NCBI GenBank assembly: GCA_026413225.1
Contig: CM048552.1
Span: 46,143,001 to 46,207,000 of the forward strand
DNA length: 64,000 nt
Source: Otis tarda
Taxonomy: Eukaryota > Chordata > Aves > Otidiformes > Otididae
Direction of reading: 5' to 3'
Below, piece after piece: positions 13,301-25,344 of this stretch. Under the pieces are notes generated by a model, which was not told the DNA's origin, made no database searches, and was given only the letters and a program-made list of their open reading frames with translations. Made by a program: the position numbers and the translations under genes. How positions within the stretch are numbered: the first letter of the stretch is position 1; every line of letters begins with the position of its first letter.

Positions 13301-16300
13301 ATTTACACTGCTATACCTGGTGAAAGTTTGGGATGGGAAAAGGGTTTTTTAATTTTGTTTTTGAGACTTAAAATGCTTGGCATGAAGAATAAAATTCCCT
13401 CTTCCTCTCCCTCTCTTTCTTTCTCTTTTTTTCCTTTCAGTCATGTCTCAAAAAGAGAGCAGGATAATTTTTTTTTTATCGTCTCAACTGAAGATAAATT
13501 TGTCTGGAAACTTTATAACATTAGTGAAAAGCAGAAAAAGACTGACTTGACTGACATTTGAAACTAGGATAGTTTAATGCATAGTGGATTATTTTTTAAC
13601 TATATTTTTCTTTTTCCTTATCCCCTTTGTGCAAGTATCTGATACGGCTCACTTCAGCAAAATTGTATGAACCTGGATGTCTGCCTTTCCCAGTACATCC
13701 AGTGCAAATGAGGTGAGAAGAGGAGCTGAGGGAATTCCCTGGTGTGATATGTATTTTGTGAAGGTATAGAATTTTTTCCTTGCATTTAAAAACTGCTTTG
13801 CTTAGCGTGAATAGCTTTTTCTTGTGCAAGGGGAGAGAGAAGAGGAGTGGGATACACAGTGCACGAATACACTGACCCTTTTAGATGAAGAAGGTTCGTA
13901 TCATATAAACCAATATTATATTATTTGCACTGTAGTAGAGCCCAGACATCCAGTGAAGGATTAGAGGCCCATTTTTATAATGAATAAAAAGACAGCCAAG
14001 ATTGCTTCCAAAAGTAAGTAAAGACTTTTCCAGTTGTTATTGGCAAAAACCAACTTGTGTGTTTCCAGAATAATAAAATTCAGTTACTTCAGTGCATGTT
14101 ACCTAGATCCAAGAGGTCAATAAGATTCAGGTTACTGGGAAAAGCCCCCTGTTGGCTTGCAACTAAATAGTTTCCTACTATCTAAATTCCCATTCATGCT
14201 GCTTTTAACTTACTACTTTTTTTTTCTGATTTTTTTTCTGTTTGTATTTGTGACAGAAGACAGCAAGACATGAAGTGTAATTTGACCCAGCATTTGGGGC
14301 TGGACTCTTCTCTTGTCTGACTTCTTGTAGCAACTCAAGATTTTTAGAAAGTACCTCAGTGAAAATATTCCAAACATTCAATTATCATATTGCAGTTTAT
14401 ATCCATTTGTTACTAGAATTACTCTCTATGGGAAGCCTTAATGCCATTGACACTTATAGAAGACTCTTTTCTAACTGAAATAGAAATACCCTATTTAAAA
14501 GAGCTAATTCTCAAAGCTGACCATAAACGACTTCAGAGTGCATTGTAAGAAATTGGATACATTCATCCATGATTGACTGTTCTGTGTCTCCTTTAGTGTT
14601 ATGACATTACAGGGAACAACATCTTTTTGGATACAAATAGATTAAAAGCTAGCATAACTGAGAAAAGACATCATGGGATGCCTCTAGTCATGGTCTGGCT
14701 TTCCACTAACTCACTTGCCTCAGGTAAAGTCTGCCTGGATGGATTTCTCTTCTCAGTCTTGAACTGGATGCCCCTAATTTGAGTTAGAAGTAGTTTTTGG
14801 TAAGAAAGTTCAACTCCCAGAATTTTTAATTTGTAGAAAGGTTCTTCCTCACACAATTGTTTTTCAGAATTCATTGCTCCCCAGGGGAAGGAAAAAATAA
14901 ATTCACATTCATCATATATATCCCCCTAAGTTCATCTAATATTTCTCTACAGCATTAGATAAATGCATCCATAAAATGCATTAAATCAACAATATTTTTA
15001 TTCTGAAGTGCTGTCTTTTATACTGTACCTTGTTGCTGATTTCTGTATTGTACAATAAGGAGGGGAAATTAATTCAATTAATTCAAATTAATCTTAAAGA
15101 CCAAATGAACCTTTAAATATATGTCAAGCACTCTCCTGTTCCTTTGGTAGCTTACACTACTTCTCAATATTGTACCTGTGGTTTAATTTCTGGGGAGTTC
15201 AAGGCATGCTAATATAGTATCATTCTGATTACAGAACCCTTTGAACTATCATTGGTGAACAGATTGGAATGTCTCCATATTTTTGCTTAGAAAGTCAATT
15301 AAATTTCAATTATAAATGTACATTGTAGTATTTTGCAAATCATAGACCATAAAAACTTTTACTTATAACACAATCATTTCTGCTACTTGCTGGTTTACTA
15401 GCATTTCAGAGTGACCACAGAAGACACGTAACTTGCACTATTACTGTTAGGGGTCACTGCATCACCACTTGATTTCCACCAAGTTGAAAACAGAGGCACA
15501 GGAAAGCTCCTGTGCTCATACATTCTTAAGTTAGTATAATCTAGTAGAGTTGACAAACAAAAGAAAAATGAAATTGAGGAACTGAAGACTATTAACTCTG
15601 ATGCAGCGCTTCATGGCATTTTCCATTATTTATGGAATAAATAGTGGAGGCGATAACCAGGTATTTGTGAAGTGTTCATGAATTTGAAAATGTTCACCAG
15701 AACTTATGCTACTATAAATATATGCCATCATCTTTCCATTTGTGCATTATTTCAAGTTATTGGTGATGTATTTCAGGTAGACAGGCAGCAAAATGACTAC
15801 CATGTGACTTAGGAAACCTGCCCTACCACAGAGCCCGTAACACCAAGTGGAAAAGAACTAAATTATACATTTAATAAGCAGTTTGCACTCATTTTGCACC
15901 ATGAAAATTATGAGTTCATACTATTCTATAAATAGCAAGTATGTTGTAAGGAATTGAACTTAAGTTTTGAGCATCTTGTAGATATTAAAAAAATTGCTGC
16001 ATGTAATACTTTCAGTCACTGATTCATAGAAATTTTCCCTAATAATTTTCTATGTCTTTTCAACATAGCGGTCACACAGGAGTCTATTTGGTATAGCATC
16101 TCTGTGGAACAAACTAATGTTGGCATGCATATGCTTGAACAAAATTGATGTAAGAAAATTAATCCATTTCGTTTTCACTAGAAAATCACACTAACTTTAT
16201 GAAGCTCATATATAAGTCTTGGGCATAAACAAACCAAAATAAAAAGTCTATTTTGATAGTAATTTGTGTCTGACAGTTTCCTTGTTTGTTGTTATGGCAG

Positions 16301-18400
16301 TGATTAATGACCTAACAAGTTGCACAAGGATCCTATGAATGCAAAATTATAGAGTCCTAATCCTTTGTAGTTTAACAGAAAAATCAGACAGAAGGGAGAC
16401 TGGGTTGTAAAACAGAAGCAGAGTAACAAATGAATTTGTTTATTGTATAGGATTATTTATGTCTGTGATTTGGAAAAGACAGATTTGGATTTTTAAAAAC
16501 TATCAATCAAAGTATGTCAGGGAAAAATGTGCTAAATGGAAAGATGAAGGAACAGGAGAAAAGATGAAAGGAAATACAAAACATAAATAACACGCTGAAA
16601 CTACAATTATTGAAAGCAGACATGTAAACATCATGGGAAAGCACATAGAAAAAATAATGCAGAATCTGCTCAGATACATATGATCCTTGGTTCCTTTTTA
16701 AATTATTTTCTGCAGGTTCAGTCTGCAAATGAGTTTCAGCCTGGCTAAATTGTCCTTGAAGCTTCTTCCTAAAGGCCAAAAGGCTAGAAGAAAAGGGAAA
16801 TGCCTATTTTTTAAAAAAAATTCCATCAGACATTGAAAACATTTCCAAAGACATAAAGCCTATAGAGTGCTTGTTCATCCACTTAGGAAACCTGCATCAG
16901 AGTATAGTGACAGTGGTGATCAGAACAATGCAAGCACTAAGAAGCAGCATTACAGAAAGGTCTGTTAAGGATCTTAGCAATATAACATCACATGGAAGGG
17001 GGTCACCATGCAGAATTGTATTTTGACAAAGCAGTCAACATAAAGTCGATATTGTTACAGACAGGAAAGGAGTAAATACGTAACATACGCATTCTACATA
17101 CATTCTTCAGAGTACATTTAAAGGTTCTCAAAGCTTTGTGAAGAGCTAGTAGTAGCTCTTTAAAAGTCAAACAGACCCCAAAAAGTGAACAAATCACTGA
17201 CTCACTCCCAGTAGTTTACAAGATAATGATTGTTTATATTATTTCTTTTGTTTTTAATTTATTGGTATTTTAATTTATTATTTCATCCTTACTACAAGTG
17301 ATTAGACTTTCCTGTCACCTCATTTCTGTTGTTAAACCAAGTTACAATGATAACCACCCAACTAAGGCTTTTTTTTGCCTTCAAACTTTGAATGTATTTT
17401 GGAACAAGCCTTATTCCTAGGAAAATTAAGAAAGAAGTTACTTTTTCACAAGACATCCTAATATTCTGAGTTTTTTAAAGCCATTTTCCATCCAAATAAA
17501 TTTAAACAAGTTATTATTTAAATTATAAAGCACACTTTCTTAAGTTTTGGAGCTGTTCTGTGAGTCACAGGGAACACGACACAGATGTGCCATCAATAAG
17601 TTTCTCTCCTTTGCTTTGCTTCCTCACTTTCATGCATTATAACCAGGATCAGATCTGAGAGTCTCAGCTAAAGAGAAGAGAGGTAAGGTTCAATTACAGA
17701 CATCAGCAAAACTGTGATGAACATTATTTGAAAACTGAGAAGCCTTATGGAAGAGCTACAAACCAGCCATAAATCATGAGACACATAAGCCCAGTTTTCA
17801 AAAGACGTTTTTACTGACATTTTTCAGGCTTCCAGAAAAAAATGAAAGAAATCAGTTTTACCAACAGTAGATCAGTGGCAATACTAACTAAAAGATGACA
17901 TGCAGCTAGCTCTATTTACGTAATCAAGTGGATAGGGCTTAGAAAGGTTCCTGTGATTCTGAGGAGCATGAAGAATCCACACATTAATGATGAAGATGAT
18001 GAAAGAATGCTTCTGTTTGTGTTGGCACTGGCACAGACCACGTTCAGCTCAGACTTATTTTTGGTAAGAAATAGACTTAAAAAAAAGGATTGCAGAGGGA
18101 CTTCAGGCCTAAGCCTGCCATTAAAGCTGTAGATGATGTCTCCACTGCCACAAGAATGCAGCTGGATACAATGGTTAATGGATGTTTTATTCCAATATTT
18201 TTAAGTATTGTCAAAGTTCCCTGCTCTTGAATCCTGAAGTGTAACTTTAAATGATAACTTGTCATTGATTTCAAGGTTTTCTGTCAGCAAATAACCATTA
18301 CGGATGTCAGCAAATTCAAAACCTCTAAAGCATCTGGAATAAGAGCTGGGGTTTTGCCTGCAGTATGCAGCATTTGCTAAAATTTATTGAATTAGAATCC
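7391..18400. other. AT-rich intergenic DNA, no gene recognised
   Basis: I see no gene, RNA gene or dated transposable element. Small landmarks are a G-run at 9008-9024, a C-run followed by A8 near 8655-8672, and a pyrimidine tract ending in CAG near 13400-13440. The pyrimidine tract resembles a splice acceptor but leads into no convincing exon. Open frames of 60-100 codons occur on both strands, as expected by chance at this base composition. Confidence 0.6.
9008..9024 (+). repeat. Short poly-G tract
   Basis: Nine G residues, then A, then a further G-run. The tract can supply consecutive G-triplets for a local G-quadruplex. It is isolated in AT-rich DNA. Confidence 0.8.
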
Positions 18401-18442
18401 AAAAAGAAAGAAAAAAAAAAAAAAAGAAGAAGAAAGAAAAAG
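18401..18442 (+). repeat. A/G-only purine tract
   Basis: An uninterrupted run of A with scattered G, including AAAGAAAG and AAGAAGAAG words, about 42 bp long. It is a microsatellite-like low-complexity tract. I see no upstream element body that would make it a retroposon tail. Confidence 0.8.
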
Positions 18443-21220
18443 GTATGTGTGGGAATTGATTTTAAACTGAACTGTCAGTACAGCTTGTTTATGTGCCATT
18501 AGGAAGAAATTGCAACATGAGGAACATAGCTGATTTGGTTAACAATTACCCTCAAACAAACTTATCCACTTTCTGTCTGCATAACATCAATCTCTGAGCT
18601 CATTGGATGGACTCCCAATTAACAATTATTCACACTGCTAGTTTACAGTGTTAAACAGTGGCAAGCTAGACTGAATAATTAGCTCATTTTAAAGGAAAAA
18701 TGGAGAATGAATTCTTAGTTTATACACGTGTATTATTCATAGCAAAGCAAGTGACAAGAAAGAAAGTGAAACAAGTGAATTCCTGAGATAAGACGGCTCA
18801 ACGTACAAGACCACAGTATCAATTGGCAGAGGAGAACTTTCCAGATAGGAGGAAGATACAGGTTAATTTACATGTACAGGCCTTGAAGTTTAACAACTGG
18901 ATTCAGTTCTTAAATCTGTGTGCTGGTGACCCAAATAATCAGATCCAGTGGGATTTTGCAACCGAACTTATAGTTTCTTGGATTTACCCCACTTGTATAA
19001 TTTTTTCTATATTTTCCATAGTCTCAAAAATGCTTCCCCTTGCTATCTTTGGCATCTATGTTACTATTTACTTATCTCAATCAGCCTTTTTATCTGTCAA
19101 GTTCGAAGTACTTGGTAATAAATGCTGCTTATTTTATCCATTAAATTTTGACTTTATGAAAAATTCATTCCTCCTTTTCTTTGGCATCAATAATAAGTTG
19201 TCTGCTGAAGATTCACCTTAGCCACCTATTATTCAGTCAAACTTTATCTCATTTTCTTGGTAGGGAGGGAAGATATAAAAATTATGAATAATTCAGTAAT
19301 TGTCAGGCATATGTAGTGTGTATAGTGCTTCCAGTGTACATTATTTGAACACTGCCTTTTGATTTTCTGACTGACAATATCTTTTTCAGGGTGAGTGAAT
19401 TTATTTCCTGTAGTTCCCAAGATTGACTGGTACCCAGAAAAACAAGTTCATTGATATTTTCTATTGCTTCCTTGATGTAAGTGAGAATGAAAACACAGGT
19501 GGCAACTCTTTGAACTATTCCGAGGGAAAAATACAATTATTTGTAGGCTGCCAATTCAAAATTAATTTTCAAGTGTCTTCCTAATGATGCGACTGAGATG
19601 TTTTAGAATCTCCCAGTCCTCAATAACAGGAAAATGGAGAATTTCAACAGCTAATTTTTTCCTCTAAAAAAATGCAGGATAAAAAAGAGAAAGAAAAAAA
19701 AAGACAAGGCCTCCAAAATATTCTATGCTAAATATATGTTTTATAACATCTATTCACAGCTAATGAAATCAGGTTCCACGATACATAATTGAATCAGGTG
19801 AATCTTCTACTGCAGAAAATAAAATTAATAATATATTTTTATTATACCAGAAGTTATTCTGAGAATAAATTTCAGCAGTATGAAAGCTGTGAAGTCCATA
19901 TGTTAGTATTGACACAATGAACTGTTGCAGCATCTTGGAAGATTTTAACTTACAAATGATAAAATTATTTTCATTAAGTTTTCCTGAAAAACATTCTGGT
20001 TAACAAACTACTGTTCCATTTGTCCCATATTTGAAATCTAAACACAAAAGTAATTTTTATGGTAGAATAAAATAGAGGCATGTATGATGCTTATTAAAAA
20101 GTTCTATTGTTGTTTTTATACAAAGGTGACTTTTTAAAAAGATAAAATATGAGTCTTAATTTGATCATTCACAAGGTTGTCCAGGGTCAGCCCTTGCATG
20201 TAATTGTTCTCATTCTCCTGATGTCCTAAAATTCCACACTACGGGATGGCTTCTGTCCTTAATGTTGTATATTTCTCTTCTGTCTTGCTACATGTGTTTG
20301 CATTTCTCCATTTGGCTCCTACTGGCTGTCATGATTGCCAGCCAAGTGTTGAAATTTCCAGATATGGTACACAAAATTGGTAAAATGATGCCAGAAACTT
20401 TTAATTTTTTTTAAGTGCTTCTTGTGTACACACTCCTGAGACAGGCGTCTTACATGCACACTCCTCAGAGACAAATTCTGCTATTCTGGATTTGCCTGTA
20501 GTTGCGTGATTATCAATACCATTAATTATCTGGTCTCTGGCATCATTTAGCACTTCAAAATTATTTTCTTCTAGGGGTCTGCAACAGCACTTGCTATCAG
20601 GGAACTGTTATCCCTTTCAAACACGAGAAATTAATTTAAGCGTGTTGGTAATTTCTGTTCAAAGGATTCATTGATGGAGAGCAGACAGTTCTTTATTACA
20701 GCCATGTTCCATTAGAAAACCTGAGGAGAGAAGCCTGTTTTCTTAAATGCGGTCAAGATTAAACAAGAAGAAATGTCTCTACCTCAGCTTAAGGTTCAAT
20801 GCTTGTAGCTCACTGATACTTGATCTCAACCTCTCTTTCATGGCTTCTTTTTCAGGAGCAGGCTAAAGATTTATTCTCTGAATATTCCTGGATTTCTGAT
20901 TCTTTTAATACACATTTTCTTTTACATACGTCTGTAAGAAGACTCCAAAACAATCACTGTCCCTACATTTTGCTTGCTATGGGAACTTTTAAAAAGCCTT
21001 TGTACTATTTTACTCCTTCTCCAGATTTGACTATTTTGGGTATCAATTATTCATATTTAAGCTATTTATTCTTTAAAGTGTTCTATCATTTTTATACTTA
21101 TCCTGAGTGAAGAGCAGTTGTTGTATTCACCAGCTTAATTTCAGTTAAGCCAAATCATCACGATTGCAAAAATGATTCCAGGATAAAAGAATTATTTTAT
21201 TAATTCAAAGTTATATAACA
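18443..21220. other. AT-rich intergenic DNA, no gene recognised
   Basis: A 132-codon plus-strand frame at 18823-19221 is the longest here. It has no recognisable domain, its hydrophobic composition follows from T-richness, and it has no supporting gene structure. I treat the stretch as non-coding and see no transposable element. Confidence 0.55.
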
Positions 21221-21735
21221 GTCAGAGAGAAGAGTCAGAGCCATAAGTGGAGCTTATCCCTCCAACCCAGGTGTCTGGATGCCTTTGCCAGCTCTGCTCT
21301 AGTGCAGCTATTTAACCTTGGATCAGACTGCTGAAAGAGCTCTGCGAGATTAGTGGGGAGCTTCACTGGAGGCTTTCCCCTTTGTGTTCAGAGGCTGCAT
21401 TTAAGCTCAAGCACTTCACTTGCCTTTGTCTCTTGCCTCAGCAATGTTGTTGGAGTGTTTGTGCCTGCCTATTTACTTTGCTGACCTTGAGCTACTGACT
21501 TGACTTCCTAGCTTGACCTAGGACCTCTCTTGTCACTGGCCAGCTGGTCTGTGGTGGCCGACCATGGTCATCTTCACCAGACCTGGTCTGCTTTTTGCAT
21601 ATGGGTGCTGTGGAACTGTATCCTAAGTCAGTGTGGACACTGTCCTACCTGCCTTGATGTTACTTTTGGCTTGTGGCTTGCTTTTCTTTGCAGAGCAGGC
21701 ATCCCTTGCCCTGACAACAAGGGTTAAAGCACAAA
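21221..21735 (+). other. Slightly GC-richer segment, possible ancient repeat
   Basis: Compared with its flanks this half-kilobase is richer in C and G. It contains loosely repeated CTTGACC / TGACTTGA words around 21480-21530. Such quasi-repeats occur in some old amniote LTR and SINE remnants, but I cannot assign a family. The 65-codon frame inside it (21530-21727) looks incidental. Confidence 0.25.
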
Positions 21736-21986
21736 TACACATATACATGTATATTTTGTATTTGTATAGATGTCTAAATTGCCTGATTCCACTTCACTGA
21801 TGTATTTCTTAATTGCACTTATTGTGCCCCTAAAAGTCCTTAAAGGACATGTAGGGAGAGTTTCCCTGGAGTAAGTTGGCACCTCAGTGTGTTATGGTCT
21901 TGCACTTTGATGTAAACAATTATAATGGATAACTTGTCACTTGGGCAGCAACTTAGATACTTAAGTATAGCTATCTACTGGTGTGA

Positions 21987-22098
21987 TTGGAGTTTATCAC
22001 CTCTACAATTGCCCTGATTATAGAAGTTTACATGCCATATGGTTGGAGTTTATCACCTCTACAACTATGCCAATTATGGAATTTTAGGTGCCTGATTG
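21987..22098. repeat. Two-copy 56-bp tandem duplication
   Basis: The 20-bp word TTGGAGTTTATCACCTCTAC begins both units, at 21987 and 22043. The rest of each unit is recognisably related but diverged (CCTGATTATAGAA versus CCAATTATGGAA). This is an old imperfect tandem duplication. Confidence 0.8.
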
Positions 22099-22514
22099 CC
22101 TTCTAAGTGCCAGAATAAGCAATATCACACTGACTAACTCAGCTGAGTTAGGTTAAGTAGTTGATAACAGAGGTCAAGCCAAAGCTGATAGTTTTAGGCT
22201 TAATATTGTCTTTAAACCTGTACATGTTTATATGGGCCCAGACTGAGCAGGAAGTCCACTAAGAGTAATTCAGTAACATCCTGTATCCACTTTCAGGAGT
22301 CAGCATCTTTCCTCTATCATGTATAAGTATTAATGAACAAAGAAAATGGTTTAAACTGTAGACTGAATTTGATAGGTCTTCTCAAGGTAATACAGGAACT
22401 CTTATAAAACTATTGTCAAAAAAAAAAAAAAAGCAGCACAACATGGAAGACTTGCACAAACTGCAAGTTGTGATAAATATGGAGAAGAGTAGCTTACATG
22501 TCACAAACTTACTG

Positions 22515-22576
22515 AGGAAAAAAATTAAGCAGATCCTAGCACATCTAGCTAGGAAAAAATTTAAGCAGATCCTAGC
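22515..22576. repeat. Two-copy 36-bp-period tandem duplication
   Basis: A 26-bp segment ending TTAAGCAGATCCTAGC occurs at 22515-22540 and again at 22551-22576, with one substitution and a 10-bp spacer. The high identity suggests a more recent event than the 56-bp duplication 470 bp upstream. Confidence 0.85.
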
Positions 22577-24927
22577 GTAACAGAAGATATAGTAATAGTA
22601 TTTATTTCATTCAAGTGTCAACTTGCTGAGTCTTTTTTCTAAATACATTAGAGTAATTTACATACAAAATGAAAAAATACTCTTGCCAGACAGCAATCTG
22701 GCAAATCCAGGGATTTTTTTAGGATATGTCTGTACAATACTTCTGTGACAGAGTCAGGTCTACACTGAAGTCCCAAACTTGCCTTCTTCATAAATTTGCT
22801 GAACAGAAGTTCTTACTCATATGAGAGCTTGCCAGGCTTTGGGACACACCAGGAAGAATAATTAGGCCTCTGCCATTCCTTAATGCAGGTGTACATATTC
22901 AAAGACACAGCTATTTACAGTGTATAGGGCAAACAATGCCACTTGGATCATTTTCTCCTGCCATGGTGTCACACAGCCAACAGCTGGCAACTTAGGCTCA
23001 GTGTGATGCTTGTATGCTGTTTTACATGGACATACAAATTTGATCTGCCCTTGTAATTGATTCTCCGGGAATCTCATATCTACCTGTGGAATTTTCCTGG
23101 CTTTAGCACTGCACAATGTAGAAGTCACATGACTGCTTTCATACCACCTGCTCGACATAAAGCTGGCAATTCACTGATCAGATTGTTTATCTTTATAAAT
23201 GAAGACATTTAACATGTCTTTTGAGAGACAAAATATTTCTGTAATGTGTTGGCTTGGGTCACAGATCTGCCTGGTCTCTTTCTGTATGGTCACATCCAAA
23301 AAAGATGTAACAGTAGGGGTTTTTTTTTGTCTTGGTCGGGCTAAGATGGAAACAGCTATGAAGCAGAAATGCTTGAATATGTTTAAGTCTCTGTCTTTCA
23401 CTCTAACAGAGGCCATCTCTCTCATGTCAGCATTCAAGACTTCTAGATGACTGAAATCCCATTCCTGTACTGCTTAACAGATGTTACATGCAGCAATAAA
23501 AAATTTGGCAAAGGTGCTAGGAAATCCATCCGTAAAGAGGTAAGAAAAAAAAAAAAGATTAATGTTCTAAAGGTTTGCTGAAGTAGACCACTGTTTTGGG
23601 ACATCTGGGAGGTTATATCTGAATCAGAAAAATGTGAATGAGCACTTAGTATTTCACTGTCACTATGGTGTTCACTAAGCTCTGCACAACTGGTAAAGAA
23701 AGCTTTGCAAAATGTCACCCTACATCTGACAGTGATAGAAAAATGGAGTCCCAATTAATTCAGCATGTTTTCTAATAAACGAGATATCTGAGTATTCCCA
23801 GTAGAGAAGTACCATTCCATTCCCATCTATGGCTCCTCTCTTCATGAAGTAATATTTCTCCTAATGGAAGGAAGTATTGTTCATAATTTACTATCTGTCT
23901 GACATCAGGGGTGAAATAATTTAAATTGAGGAATTGGCAGAGAAGTTCTAAAATCCAGGGACAACACGAAATGCAGTAAACTGAATAATAAAAAATTTAT
24001 CACAGCGGCCTTTGAAAACAGGTTTTTTTTCAGAGAATGGCACCAATAAGAATGAGAAACTGTGACCGCTACAAGCATTGAAAACATTTGCACATATGCC
24101 TTAAATAAAAATCATGTAATTATTTAATAACTCAAACTAAACCTTAATGGAAGGATGTCAGTCTTTACAAAGTGTAACTTTTAAAAACCAGTGCATTACT
24201 TTAATTCATGGTAAAGCAATTAATTCTGCTGCTTTAGACAGTCAAAATGCTGATCTTTATTACACAAATACAGATAATAAATATCTTACTAAAAGATTTT
24301 GTTAGTTTGTATAATGCAACTTATAGAGCTGCAAAGAATCAAAATGTATCCTATAAATGGTAAAATTATCTAGACTAGACTTATGAACTAATACTTCAAA
24401 GCTATTGCACTGACAACTGTCTCAACAGCTTAGCAACAGCTGCTGGAAGTCTAAGATTTTAATAGTGAATAAAAAATGTTTAAAAATAAGCTTTCACAAA
24501 CTATGTACATAGTTTTCCTTCACTTGATCCTCTTCACAGAACAGCTTTATGTGGTTGCTAAATATGTTTTCCTAACCATTTAGCTCCAGTGTTTATTTAA
24601 TTCTGATTTACTAAATACTTCTCAGGTACACAAAAATTCCTTTTTCTACTCCAGACCTATATATTACATAGATTATTGGTCTACAGTCTCACCTTTCCAG
24701 CTCCTAAGAGGGTATGTGTTAAAACTAGGCTGAAGATACAGTTATAATTTATCATTACCAAATCTGTCACAAGCTCAGGTGACAATAATTTAAACATTTA
24801 GTAACTGTTTTTAAACAATGTTTCACTCAGAGTTTTCTTTTAGTATCTTCCCTGTTACAGATACCAGATGAGTGAATTAGAGCTTAAATAAAAAGATCTA
24901 CTAGTTGCCCTACATTACACTGCTACA

Positions 24928-25344
24928 GTGCCACATGTAGACAGCTCTAACAGATCTTTCATGAGAAGTGTCAGGCATGGTGTCCTAGGCTATCGTGACT
25001 CATCAACATCAAAGCTGCAATTCCCAGGCCTTATGTTGTCTCCAAACATCCTGACAGCTACTGCTCTATGCCACATCCCGGGAGTCACGAACACACCAAA
25101 AGCTCTCTTGACACCAGTGATGATGACCTCCTATAGCTTTTTGCACTTTCAGTTTGCCCGAGCCATATGTGATGTGCACTATCCTAGGATTTCAGCTGAC
25201 GTAGCCTTTCAACATTCATATCGAGCTGACTATAAGCTTGCTGCAACAGGCAGAGCTTGTGACACAGGAGAGATGAGGGAAGGAAGAAAAGGCATCAGAG
25301 TGCTCTGCATAGGCAAATTGCTGCAGCACAATGGACACAGCTAA
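24928..25344 (+). other. 138-codon stop-free stretch, origin unknown
   Basis: The plus strand is open for 138 codons in a segment with more G+C and more CpG than its flanks (CCCGGG, CACGAAC, GACGTAG, ATCGAGC). The predicted protein has no domain, signal peptide or membrane segment that I recognise. The minus strand also has partly open, fairly balanced codons between about 25000 and 25150. It could be a decayed repeat, a retrocopy fragment read on either strand, or chance. I do not call it a gene. Confidence 0.25.

Larger units (their letters stand above)
21736..24927. other. Intergenic DNA with two small tandem duplications
   Basis: Apart from the duplications at 21987-22098 and 22515-22576 I see nothing. 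The minus-strand frames at 22880-23158 and 23443-23754 and the pair of opposing frames near 23171-23450 have no domains and look like chance. Confidence 0.55.

Noticed and set aside
18823-19221. 132-codon plus-strand frame with hydrophobic stretches
   Set aside because: Hydrophobicity follows from T-rich codons. It has no domain, no splice context and a length within chance range for 64 kb.
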